From Clostridiales bacterium (GTDB taxonomy: Bacteria > Bacillota > Clostridia > Oscillospirales > Oscillospiraceae), in the NCBI GenBank assembly GCA_022764045.1, contig JALERU010000065.1:1-64000 (forward strand): a stretch of DNA of 64,000 nucleotides, written 5' to 3'. Positions within the stretch are counted from its first letter, which is position 1; each line of letters begins with the position of its first letter. The position numbers and the translations under genes are program-made. Below, one piece after another: positions 15,628 to 22,457 of this stretch. Below the pieces are notes generated by a model. It had not been told where the DNA came from. It did not search any database and worked only from the letters and a program-made list of their open reading frames with translations.

Positions 15628-16650
15628 ATGGATAACCTGAGAGAAATTTTTCTGTTGCCGGTAGACCTGAACCTGTTTGACGGCAACACCAACGTGACCA
15701 CCCAGACGGGCGACCGCCAAGATCTGAGTGGGGAGATGAAGACCTATTACTCCGACTATCTTATTGACATGGCGGAGCCCAACCTGGTCCATGACCAGTT
15801 TGGTCAGAAGCATCCCATCCCCAAGAACGGCGGCAAGACCATCGAGTTCCGCAAGTACGACCCCCTGCCCAAGGCCCTCACCCCTCTCACCGAAGGCGTG
15901 ACCCCCGACGGCCAGAAGCTGTCCATGGGGGTCATTACCGCCACGGTGCAGCAGTACGGCGGCTTCATTGAGCTCTCTGACGTGCTGCTGCTGACGGCCA
16001 TCGACAACAACCTGATCCAGGCCACCAAGCTCCTGGGCAGCCAGGCCGGGCGGACCCTGGACACCATCACCCGGGAGGTCCTCAACGGCGGCACCAACGT
16101 GCAGTATGCCGAGGGGCAGGTGAGTTCCCGCAGTGCCCTGGTGGGGGGCTCCGCCACCGAGGGGGCCAACCACTATCTGACGGTGGACGCCGTGCGGAAG
16201 GCCGTGCGCTTCCTGAAGGTGATGAACGCCCCCAAGATCGACGGCTACTATGTGGGCATCATCCACCCGGACTGTGCCTACGACCTGATGAGCGACCCCA
16301 AGTGGGTGAACGTGAAGACCTACTCCGACCCCGAGGGGATCTATGAGGGCGAGATCGGCCGCATCGAGGGGGTCCGCTTTGTAGAGACCAGCGAGGCCAA
16401 GGTCTTCCCCGGCGAGGGGGCCGACGGCCGGGACGTGTACGCCACCCTAATCCTGGGGGCGGACGCCTACGGCGTGACCGAGCTGGCCGGCGGCGGCTTG
16501 CAGCACATTGTGAAGCAGCTGGGCTCCGCCGGCACCGCCGACCCCCTGAACCAGCGGGCCACCGCCGGCTGGAAGGCCACCAAGGTGGCAGAGCGGCTGG
16601 TGGAGCCGTACATGGTCAGAATCGAAACCACTTCGACCTTTACCGCCTGA
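15628..16650 (+). CDS. Major capsid protein, N4-gp56 family
   Basis: This 340-residue protein has the N4-gp56-type pattern: YYSDYLIDMAEPNLVHDQFG, then PKNGGKTIEFRKYDPL with LTEGVTPDG and the QQYGGFIELSD strand. It forms the icosahedral shell. The first 20 residues (MDNLREIFLLPVDLNLFDG) look like a removable leader with an L27-like LNLF-D site, suggesting processing by the Prp-like protease encoded 1.6 kb upstream. AAGGAG precedes ATG 15628. The stop codon abuts copy 3 of the dispersed element. Confidence 0.92.
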   Translation: MDNLREIFLLPVDLNLFDGNTNVTTQTGDRQDLSGEMKTYYSDYLIDMAEPNLVHDQFGQKHPIPKNGGKTIEFRKYDPLPKALTPLTEGVTPDGQKLSMGVITATVQQYGGFIELSDVLLLTAIDNNLIQATKLLGSQAGRTLDTITREVLNGGTNVQYAEGQVSSRSALVGGSATEGANHYLTVDAVRKAVRFLKVMNAPKIDGYYVGIIHPDCAYDLMSDPKWVNVKTYSDPEGIYEGEIGRIEGVRFVETSEAKVFPGEGADGRDVYATLILGADAYGVTELAGGGLQHIVKQLGSAGTADPLNQRATAGWKATKVAERLVEPYMVRIETTSTFTA

Positions 16651-16839
16651 AAAAGGGCACCATCCCCGCCCCCTTCGGGGGCCGGATGATGGTTCCCCTT
16701 TTAGACCCCTCCCAGCAGCCCGAACCGCGCCAGCGGGGCTGGCACTCTCGGGCTGAGAAGTATTTTTTCACTGGCAAAGCCAGCAAAAAAATGGATTGGA
16801 ATTTATTTTTCTGCTTTGCAGAAAAACTCTGCGAGACTT
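16650..16839 (+). repeat. Dispersed four-stem element, copy 3
   Basis: It begins at the last base of the capsid stop codon. Stem 1 reads GGGcACCATC ... GATGGTtCCCC plus TTTT, so its last pair has changed in both arms relative to copies 1 and 4. Stem 2 is CAGCCCGA/TCGGGCTG enclosing GCCAGC/GCTGGC; stem 3 is CTGGCaaaGCCAG between T and A runs; stem 4 is TTTTTCTGCtttGCAGAAAAA. It ends just before the ribosome binding site of the next gene. Confidence 0.88.
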
Positions 16840-16852
16840 AGGAGGTATTGTG

Positions 16853-17158
16853 ATGGCAGAAGAAGTTGTGATGGAAGCCCAGGAAGAGACAAAGCCCGCC
16901 AAGAAGAAAGCCGCGGCAGACCCCGGCGAGGAGCTGGTGACGGTGCAGCTGTTTAAGGACAACGAGCGGTACAAAGACGACGTCTTTGTGGCCGTGAACG
17001 GGGAACGCTGCCAGATCCAGCGGGGGGTCCCCGTGCAGATCAAGCGGAAGTTTGCCCAAGTGCTGGAACAGTCGGCGGCCCAGGATCAGGCCACGGCAGC
17101 CCTCATTCAGCGGGAGAGCGCCAGCTACCGGGCCAAGGCCAGAGAGCTGAACATTTGA
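16853..17158 (+). CDS. Small structural protein, possibly capsid-associated
   Basis: It encodes 101 residues starting MAEEVVMEAQEETKPAKKKA. The first 30 residues are a disordered acidic/lysine segment; the rest is a small domain with a clear repeat of hydrophobics (LVTVQLFKDNERYKDDVFVAVNGE). Proteins of this size and place, directly after the capsid gene, are often minor head or decoration proteins. AGGAGGT precedes ATG 16853; a stem-loop terminator follows. I cannot name the family. Confidence 0.65.
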   Translation: MAEEVVMEAQEETKPAKKKAAADPGEELVTVQLFKDNERYKDDVFVAVNGERCQIQRGVPVQIKRKFAQVLEQSAAQDQATAALIQRESASYRAKARELNI

Positions 17159-17167
17159 CCGGGAGAG

Positions 17168-17212
17168 ACAGCGCGGCAGGGACGGGGGAGGCACCGATCC
17201 TTGCCGCGCTGT
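17168..17212 (+). terminator. Stem-loop between head gene and tail-fibre gene
   Basis: ACAGCGCGGCA (17168-17178) pairs with TGCCGCGCTGT (17202-17212), 11 perfect pairs with a 23-base loop, followed by only a short T-run (GTTTGG). It may be an inefficient terminator or a processing site that lowers expression of the downstream fibre genes. Confidence 0.5.
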
Positions 17213-17233
17213 TTGGAAAAAGGAGGTGGGTCT

Positions 17234-18274
17234 GTGGGAACACGGATCATTCCATGCCAGGTGTGTGACGAGTACATCAAGGGCGCCGGCGTGGTGGTGG
17301 GCGCGGCAGGCAGCCACCACGACGTGGTGCTGGAGCTGGCCTTCTCCCCCTTGTGGGAGGGGCTGGCCAAAACCATCACCTGGTTTGACGCCCTGGGGGA
17401 GCACCCCACCCTGATGGTGCTGGGAACCGATCTGCTGGCGCCGGGGGAGCTGGAGGTCTACCGGGTCCCCGTCCCCCCAGAAGCCAAGGCCGTGGCGGGG
17501 GAAATGGAGCTGACCATCAAGGGCGCGGCGGTGGCCGACGGGGTGGAGATCCGGGCCACCGTGGCCGCCACGGCCCGGTTCCGGGTGCTGCCCGGAAAGT
17601 GGGACCCTGACGCGGAGGAGAGCCAGGATGTCACCCCCAGCCAGGCCGAGCAGATCCAGGCTCAGATCGAGGCCATCAAGCCCAAGTTTGCCTCAGCGGC
17701 CCAGGACGCGGCCAGCGCGGCGGCCAGTGCTGCCGGCGCGGCGGCCAGCCAGGAGGCGGCCCAGGCCAGTGAGGAGGCCGCGAAAGCCAGCCAGGCGGCA
17801 GCGGCAGCCAGCCAGGAAGAGGCCCAGGACAGCGCAGAAGACAGCGAGGCCTGGGCGGTGGGCCGGCGGGGCGGACGGGACGTGGGGCCGGAGGACCCGG
17901 CCTATCAGAACAACGCCAGGTGGTACAAGGATCAGGCCCAGAGCATCGTCGGGGGCGACTACGCCACCAGGCCCCAGGCCCAGGGCTATGTGGACGCCCA
18001 CGACCAGAACCCGGAGGCCCACCAGGATATCCGGGCTGCCCTGGACACCCGCGTCTGGGTCTCTGTTGGCGCCGCGGAACCTGAGACCGGCCCGGTCCTT
18101 TGGTTTAATACCGCCGGCGCCGCCCCGACGGAGACGGTTCTGCTGGAGCTGGGCGGGGAGGACGGCGACACGGTCCTGGCGGACGTGGACGGCGAGCTGT
18201 ACGGCGTGAATAACGCCACAGCAAACGAGGAGCCCGCCACCGCCGGCGTGTATGACTTTCATATTGAAGCTTGA
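17234..18274 (+). CDS. Tail fibre / baseplate-upper-like protein
   Basis: This 346-residue protein starts at GTG 17234, after AAAGGAGG. Residues 1-130 look like the virion-attachment domain seen in phage upper-baseplate proteins (RIIPCQVCDEYIKGAGVVVG ... VYRVPVPPEA). Residues ~140-205 are an alanine/serine/glutamine-rich coiled coil (ASAAASAAGAAASQEAAQ), a trimeric shaft. The conserved DSEAWAVGRRGG and YQNNARWYKDQA follow, then a beta-rich end. It probably links the tail to the tip proteins encoded next. The position between capsid and adaptor genes is a variable-cargo site in such phages. Confidence 0.8.
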   Translation: MGTRIIPCQVCDEYIKGAGVVVGAAGSHHDVVLELAFSPLWEGLAKTITWFDALGEHPTLMVLGTDLLAPGELEVYRVPVPPEAKAVAGEMELTIKGAAVADGVEIRATVAATARFRVLPGKWDPDAEESQDVTPSQAEQIQAQIEAIKPKFASAAQDAASAAASAAGAAASQEAAQASEEAAKASQAAAAASQEEAQDSAEDSEAWAVGRRGGRDVGPEDPAYQNNARWYKDQAQSIVGGDYATRPQAQGYVDAHDQNPEAHQDIRAALDTRVWVSVGAAEPETGPVLWFNTAGAAPTETVLLELGGEDGDTVLADVDGELYGVNNATANEEPATAGVYDFHIEA

Positions 18275-18289
18275 GGAGGCGATACCAAA

Positions 18290-19066
18290 ATGAGCGCAAC
18301 ATCGAAAAAGGCAATTATTCGCGCATTACTGGACGGCGTTCTCACGGACCTGTGGCCCAAGACCACCGGCGAACAGGTCATGCTGGACGATTCCACCACC
18401 CTATCCGCGAAGCTGGCGGAATTTATCGTTGCCCTGAATGGCAAAGCAACCGCCCAGGCCCTGAGTTCTGGACTGGCGGGCAAGGCGGACAAGACCCACG
18501 GACACGGCCAGAGCGAGATCGCGGGCCTGGAGACCGCCCTGGCGGGCAAGGCCTCCACCACGGCCCTGTCTGACGCCATCGCGGCCTTGCGGACGGAGCT
18601 GATGGGCGAAGGCGTCCCCCAAGCCTATGACACCTTCAAAGAATTGGCGGACTATATCGACGCCCATGAGGACGTGGCCGCCGCCTTAACCAGCGCCATA
18701 GGGACCAAGGCAAACCAGACCGCCGTGGACGCCATCCAGGCCGTCGTGGACACCCTGGGCAGCCTGGCCAGCAAGAACGCGGTCAGCGAGAGCGACCTGG
18801 ACGCCGCCCTGCTGGAAAAAGTCAAAGCGGCCAGCGAGGGGAACCATAGCCATGGCAACAAGGCCTTGCTGGACACCTATAACCAGACCAACGCCAACCT
18901 GGCCGACGCGGTGAACAAGAAACACACCCACGCAAACGCGGCGGTCCTGGAGGGGATCACGGCGGACGTGGTGAGCAAATGGAACGGCAAGAGCCGGGTC
19001 CTGGTGGCGGCGACCCAGCCCAGCGACCTGGCAGCCGGGGACCTGTGGTTTCAGATGATAGAATGA
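18290..19066 (+). CDS. Tail fibre protein with repeated histidine motifs
   Basis: This 258-residue protein has repeated short blocks typical of trimeric tail fibres: GKADKTHGHGQSEIAGLETA, NHSHGNKALLDTYN and KKHTHANAAVLEGIT, each with an H-x-H pair that could bind metal along a fibre axis. It ends RVLVAATQPSDLAAGDLWFQ, a closing motif common at the end of fibre subunits. AGGAGG precedes the start 13 bases after the previous gene. It is likely the next segment of the receptor-binding fibre. Confidence 0.78.
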   Translation: MSATSKKAIIRALLDGVLTDLWPKTTGEQVMLDDSTTLSAKLAEFIVALNGKATAQALSSGLAGKADKTHGHGQSEIAGLETALAGKASTTALSDAIAALRTELMGEGVPQAYDTFKELADYIDAHEDVAAALTSAIGTKANQTAVDAIQAVVDTLGSLASKNAVSESDLDAALLEKVKAASEGNHSHGNKALLDTYNQTNANLADAVNKKHTHANAAVLEGITADVVSKWNGKSRVLVAATQPSDLAAGDLWFQMIE

Positions 19067-19081
19067 GGGGTGAAGGATACC

Positions 19082-19591
19082 ATGGCAATGACAGAGCATG
19101 AAGGCCTGCAAATTTATAAAGACGCGGGCGGGAATTGCTATATCCTCTACCCCATCACCAAGGCCCACCTGGTGGAGGGCCTGGACGAGCTGCTGGACGG
19201 GAAGGCAGCGGACGGCCACAATCACGCGGCCGGAGATATCAACAGCGGCGTCCTGCCCGTTGCCAGAGGCGGGACCGGGGCGGCCACAGCGGAGCAGGCG
19301 AGAACCAATCTCGGCGCGGCGAAAGCCGTCTCCTATACAGTAACCCTTCCAACCGCGAGTTGGTCCTCTTCCGCGCCGCACTCCATGACCGTAACCGTGA
19401 CAGGAATCCTCGCGACAGACGAACCAATCATTGACTGCGTTCTTTCCGGCGACACAGCCGCAAGCAAGCTGATCTTGGAGGCGTGGGGCTGTGTGTCCAG
19501 GATTACCACGGCGGCCAATTCCATTACGGCGTATTGCTACGACAAGAAACCAGCCGTAAATATCCCCATCAAGATAAAAGTTGTCCGATAA
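19082..19591 (+). CDS. Tail fibre distal protein (GGTGA-repeat type)
   Basis: This 169-residue protein has a short N-terminal domain, then an HNHAAGDINSGVLPVARGG block followed by TGAATAEQARTNLGA, the well-known motif of tail-fibre shafts. The last ~75 residues are beta-rich, with a visible shift to AT-richer codons from about base 19,350 onward. ATG 19082 is chosen because GAAGGA lies 6 bases upstream; GTG 19070 is also in frame. It is the last conventional fibre gene before the small poly-G cassettes. Confidence 0.75.
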   Translation: MAMTEHEGLQIYKDAGGNCYILYPITKAHLVEGLDELLDGKAADGHNHAAGDINSGVLPVARGGTGAATAEQARTNLGAAKAVSYTVTLPTASWSSSAPHSMTVTVTGILATDEPIIDCVLSGDTAASKLILEAWGCVSRITTAANSITAYCYDKKPAVNIPIKIKVVR

Positions 19592-19637
19592 AGCTTTTGA
19601 AACGAGCGGCAGTTATCAAATGATTGGAGTGAGAAAA

Positions 19638-20008
19638 ATGAGCGATGCTCTGATAGTAAGACGTTCCGGGGGGGGGACACCCTCAAGGTAACAGTAGTAA
19701 GCGAAAGGCCATTCATGGACGGGACATCTGTTAGACGCACGCAAGAAGTAAACATGTATCTCTATAATGAATGGGAAGAAGATTGGACACATATCTACCT
19801 GATGCTTGATAACGGACACGAGTATGCAACTGCGTACATCCCTAAAAATATATCAGGGAGGTCCGTAACATATCAGTTTATAGCTTCCACGAGAACGTCC
19901 GGCGTCTCCGGCGGACAGTTTACGCTATCTACTGATAATAAGAAATTCAGCTGCACGGAATATATGGACAACATCTTGAAATACGCAGCCTTAGTCAAAA
20001 TCGAATAA
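19638..20008 (+). CDS. Tail-tip cassette A, poly-G phase-variable (out of frame here)
   Basis: From ATG 19638 (GGAG upstream) the frame encodes MSDALIVRRSGGG and enters a run of nine G (19668-19676), then stops at TAA 19689-19691. Adding one G (or losing two) joins it to the long open frame ending TAA 20006-20008, giving a 123-residue protein (SGGG-DTLKVTVVSERPF...) rich in beta-strand-like repeats and aromatic residues. The downstream frame is open right up to the G tract. The shared N-terminal peptide and position after fibre genes suggest a fibre-tip module. As written the product is a 17-residue peptide (OFF). Confidence 0.75.
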
Positions 20009-20075
20009 ATTTGTACTCCGGGCCATGGACCGTTCCATAGGTCATCCGGGTGCAAGCAAGTTAGGAGGATGACCT

Positions 20076-20285
20076 ATGAACGAAGCATTTATCACGCGGC
20101 GCGGAGAAACCGGTGATGAAGGGATATCGAGGGCAACGGTAACATCGGCTCGACTCAAGACAGGAAGTTCACAAGTGAGCTTCACAAACGGAAAAGCGAC
20201 CTATGACAAAAGCAGTAAAACATTATCGATAAGCGCCTACACTTCAACGTCAAGCATAAACGCAGAAGTAAGGCTCGAATTCTAA
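20076..20285 (+). CDS. Tail-tip cassette B, without G tract (in frame)
   Basis: This intact 69-residue ORF starts MNEAFITRRGETGDEG, the same opening peptide as the neighbouring cassettes, but mixed codons replace the G-run, so it cannot slip. The rest (ATVTSARLKTGSSQVSFTNG...) is a small serine/threonine-rich beta domain. TAGGAGG lies upstream. It appears to be a permanently ON member of the set, or one in which the tract has decayed. A 50-base spacer precedes it. Confidence 0.72.
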   Translation: MNEAFITRRGETGDEGISRATVTSARLKTGSSQVSFTNGKATYDKSSKTLSISAYTSTSSINAEVRLEF

Positions 20286-20308
20286 TTTTGCGTCAAAGGA
20301 GAAGAAAC

Positions 20309-20744
20309 ATGAGCGAAGCATTCCTGGTTAGGCGGGGGGGGGGGCAGCGCTCCTGCGCTCAAATCCCTTGCATTTAACCTCGCATCAATAAAGAGAAACG
20401 GGTCACCCGTATCTTTGGGGATGTGCAATTCGGGTGGTGATTACACAAAAGCGATTGTGAACGTCTCAAGCGGGGACAATGAGCTTTCATACACCGATGC
20501 TGGCGGAAATGTGCATTATTACACCAACACGGGAAGCGGCCTGATAGCAGGCAAAACCATCGTCCTTGCAGTAGGCGGCACCAGCGGATTTACTTATAGG
20601 CATGCCTATGACGCAGACAAAATAGGGACGGTAACATTGAGCTTTAATGGGAAAACACTTTCCGCGACGCAAAGCAATATCGGCAGCGTAAACTTCGATT
20701 TGCGGTGCGTCTCCAAAATCGTATTAGCCATAGAATTCTCATAA
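20309..20744 (+). CDS. Tail-tip cassette C, poly-G phase-variable (out of frame here)
   Basis: ATG 20309 (AAAGGAG upstream) encodes MSEAFLVRRGGG through a run of eleven G (20334-20344) and stops at TAA 20375. Removing one G joins it to a frame open from the tract to TAA 20742-20744, a 144-residue protein (GGGSAPALKSLAFNL... YTKAIVNVSSGDNE ... TVTLSFNGKTLSA). The C-terminal part is beta-rich with many G, T and S, as in fibre-tip or Ig-like domains. The family is not recognised. As written it is OFF. Confidence 0.75.
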
Positions 20745-20765
20745 CAACTTAAGGAGGGGATTATT

Positions 20766-21168
20766 ATGAGCGAAGCCTTTTTAATGAGATACCCTGCGGG
20801 GGGGGGGGGTACCTTCCGGGATAATCACCTTCTGGTCAGGAGCAAGCAACGCAATCCCTGATGGATGGGCCTTGTGCAACGGCCAGAACGGGACTCCGGA
20901 CCTGAGAGATCGGTTTGTAGTGGGGGCGGGAAATCAGTACAGCGTCGGCAATAAAGGCGGCGCGGAAGCTGTGACACTAACTGTCGAGCAGATGCCAGCG
21001 CACAGCCATGGTTGTTTGGTCAAGACAAGCAATGTCGGGTGGACGGAATGCATTAGCCCCACCACAGAAGCGACCGCTGGAACGCTATCAACGACAAAAA
21101 CCGGCGACGGGCAGGCCCACGAAAACAGGCCGCCCTATTATGCGCTGTGCTACATTATGAAGACCTGA
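20766..21168 (+). CDS. Tail-tip cassette D: tail-collar domain, poly-G phase-variable (out of frame here)
   Basis: ATG 20766 (AAGGAGG upstream) encodes MSEAFLMRYPAGGGG across a run of twelve G (20798-20809) and stops at TGA 20859. Removing one G gives a 133-residue protein that is a clear phage tail-collar domain (Collar, as in short tail fibres of T4): VPSGIITFWSGASNAIPDGW, then ALCNGQNGTPDLRDRFVVGAG, PAHSHG and ENRPPYYALCYIMK. The exact match of the collar start to the shifted frame is the strongest evidence that the G tract sits inside a real gene. OFF as written. Confidence 0.85.
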
Positions 21169-21187
21169 AGAAAGGATGGAATTTACC

Positions 21188-21480
21188 ATGGCAGAGGCTT
21201 TTTTGACGAAATATAGCGGGGGGGGCACATTCCCAAGATAGAATATGGGACAGGCGGCAGCTCTGTCACATTTTCCTTTGAGCCAAAAGTGGTGATCATT
21301 GGAGCGAAAGGCTACACCAGTGGAATAAGTAAGGCCAACGCATTGGCAGCTGTGTTGGAGCAAGGCGAAACGATAAGCGGCACGAACTACTCCTTCTCCC
21401 TCGAAGGGAAGACGGCAAGGATTTATGGGAGTCAGCAAACTTCTGCTGGAAGTGCAGTCGCAATCGCATTCGGCGAATGA
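21188..21480 (+). CDS. Tail-tip cassette E, poly-G phase-variable (out of frame here)
   Basis: ATG 21188 (AAAGGA upstream) encodes MAEAFLTKYSGG into a run of eight G (21218-21225) and stops at TAG 21239. Adding one G joins the frame open to TGA 21478-21480, a 97-residue protein (GGGHIPKIEYGTGGSSVTFS ... GAKGYTSGISK ... SYSFSLEG-like NYSFSLEGKTARIYG). The C-terminal region is a compact beta-rich domain. It is the last of the five cassettes. OFF as written. Confidence 0.75.
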
Positions 21481-21581
21481 CGAACCAAAAGCACGGCATA
21501 GGACATGGAGGACTGTAAAAAGGACCTTGCGGAGCTGGTCCGGGAACAAGAAAACCGCCCCCAAGTCGGGGGCGGCAAGGT

Positions 21582-21611
21582 TTGACAAAAGACGGCGCGG
21601 TGTGATATTCT
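21582..21611 (+). promoter_or_regulatory. Sigma-A promoter for the small hydrophobic ORF
   Basis: TTGACA (21582-21587), an 18-base spacer, TATTCT (21606-21611). Transcription should begin near 21618, about 75 bases before the 24-codon ORF. A GC stem, CCGCCCCCaagtcGGGGGCGG, lies just upstream at 21556-21575 and may end the fibre transcript. Confidence 0.75.
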
Positions 21612-21694
21612 GAGCTTGCCCCTTCGGGGGTCAGAAAGGCGCTGTTACAGAAACGGCGGTTAGCCACTTCCCTGAGAAGGGAGGTGAGGCCGAT

Positions 21695-21769
21695 ATGGGG
21701 AAATTTCTTTGGAGATTTCTGGTATGCCTGGTCATTTTGACCTACATACTTGCCATAAAGGTTTACTGA
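21695..21769 (+). CDS. 24-residue hydrophobic peptide, type I toxin-like
   Basis: The ORF MGKFLWRFLVCLVILTYILA-IKVY is a single membrane span with basic ends, the size and composition of type I toxin peptides (TxpA, BsrG, Fst and holin-like toxin groups). GGGAGGTGAGG precedes ATG 21695, and the ribosome binding site region can pair with CTTCCC upstream (CACTTCCCtgagaaGGGAGGTG), a typical translation-blocking fold. A 10-bp terminator stem follows the stop, and a convergent promoter on the minus strand (21860-21888) would make an antisense RNA. No family search could be run. Confidence 0.6.
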   Translation: MGKFLWRFLVCLVILTYILAIKVY

Positions 21770-21794
21770 CCGCTTGGCCGTTACCCAAGCGGTC
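21768..21794 (+). terminator. Hairpin overlapping toxin-like stop codon
   Basis: GACCGCTTGG (21768-21777) pairs with CCAAGCGGTC (21785-21794), ten perfect pairs with a 7-base loop. A second dyad, TATAAACT/AGTTTATA, follows at about 21797. Because the stems are symmetric they could end transcripts from both directions and give the sense and antisense RNAs a shared pairing region. Confidence 0.6.
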
Positions 21795-21859
21795 AGTATA
21801 AACTGAGTTTATATTGATCGATATGGGCTAACCGCAGTAGCAGCGCCCTTTCTGTGTTT

Positions 21860-21888
21860 AGAATAGCATCCCCGCCCCGGTTTGTCAA
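21860..21888 (-). promoter_or_regulatory. Minus-strand promoter for a putative antisense RNA
   Basis: Read on the minus strand: TTGACA (complement of 21883-21888), a 17-base spacer, TATTCT (complement of 21860-21865). The transcript would begin near 21853 and run back into the hairpin and 3' end of the toxin-like ORF, as in txpA/RatA-type and bsrG/SR4-type pairs. No protein is encoded on this strand there. Confidence 0.7.
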
Positions 21889-21902
21889 GAAGGGGGGGGA
21901 GG

Positions 21903-22088
21903 AAAAAGGGAACCATGCCCGCCCCCTTTGGGGGCCGGATCATGGTTCCCTTTTTGAAACCCTCCCTGCACCTGCTGCGTGCGCCCTATGGGCACACTTG
22001 CAGGTGAGAAGTGTTTTTTTGCTGGCAAAGCCAGCAAAAAAACGGATTTAACTTTATTTTTCCGCAGGGCGAAAAAACTCTGCGAGGC
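21903..22088 (+). repeat. Dispersed four-stem element, copy 4
   Basis: Stem 1 is perfect: GGGAACCATG (21908-21917) with CATGGTTCCC (21941-21950), followed by TTTTT. Stem 2 has a quite different sequence but the same fold: CACCTGC ... GCAGGTG enclosing GTGC ... GCAC. Stem 3 is TTTTTTTGCTGGC-aaa-GCCAGCAAAAAAA, perfect here. Stem 4 (TTTTTCCGC ... GCGAAAAA) is weaker. Eight G lie just upstream. The element ends 20 bases before the ribosome binding site of the adaptor gene. Confidence 0.85.
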
Positions 22089-22112
22089 AATAGGGAGGCA
22101 ATAGGAGGTTTT

Positions 22113-22457
22113 ATGACGGTAAGACAGGCCATTTTACAGGCGGATGAGCTGCGGCCCAACGCCATTTCGGAGGAGCACAAGGCCCGGTGGCTCCACCAGC
22201 TGGACGGGCGGCTGGCGGAGACCATGGACCGGGAGGCGCCGGAGAATCCCTGGCCGGAGGACTGGGCGCTGCTGATGCCCCACCCATACGACAACATCTA
22301 TGAGCTGTATCTGTGCGCCATGATCGACTTTGCCAACCTGGATCTGGACCAGTACGCCGCCGACCAGGCCATGTATGACACAGCATACAGCCAAGCCCTG
22401 GCCTGGTGGCGGCGGCACCATCTGCCGAAGATCACAGAAGGGGGGACGCGGGCATGA
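22113..22457 (+). CDS. Putative head-tail adaptor (connector)
   Basis: This 114-residue, mainly helical protein begins MTVRQAILQADELRPNAISE and continues HKARWLHQLDGRLAETM, a pattern common to small connector proteins encoded upstream of tail nozzle genes in clostridial phages. It would sit under the portal ring. TAGGAGG precedes ATG 22113; the open frame upstream is only repeat sequence. The stop overlaps the start of the nozzle-like gene by four bases. Assignment is by position and helical pattern. Confidence 0.65.
   Translation: MTVRQAILQADELRPNAISEEHKARWLHQLDGRLAETMDREAPENPWPEDWALLMPHPYDNIYELYLCAMIDFANLDLDQYAADQAMYDTAYSQALAWWRRHHLPKITEGGTRA

Noticed and set aside
20415-20744. Independent gene starting at ATG 20415 within cassette C (similarly 19715, 20872, 21289)
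   Set aside because: These internal starts have no ribosome binding site and the frames are open upstream to the G tracts, so they are treated as the shifted parts of the cassettes.
19668-21225. The G runs explained purely as sequencing or assembly errors
   Set aside because: Not fully excluded, since a 1-base error at each tract would also put the genes in frame. It is set aside as sole explanation because the tracts themselves sit at the same place in four paralogous cassettes, which is a real feature whatever the exact counts.
17201-21480. A diversity-generating retroelement for the tail fibre region
   Set aside because: No reverse transcriptase, template repeat or adenine-biased variable repeat is visible; the variation mechanism suggested by the sequence is homopolymer length.
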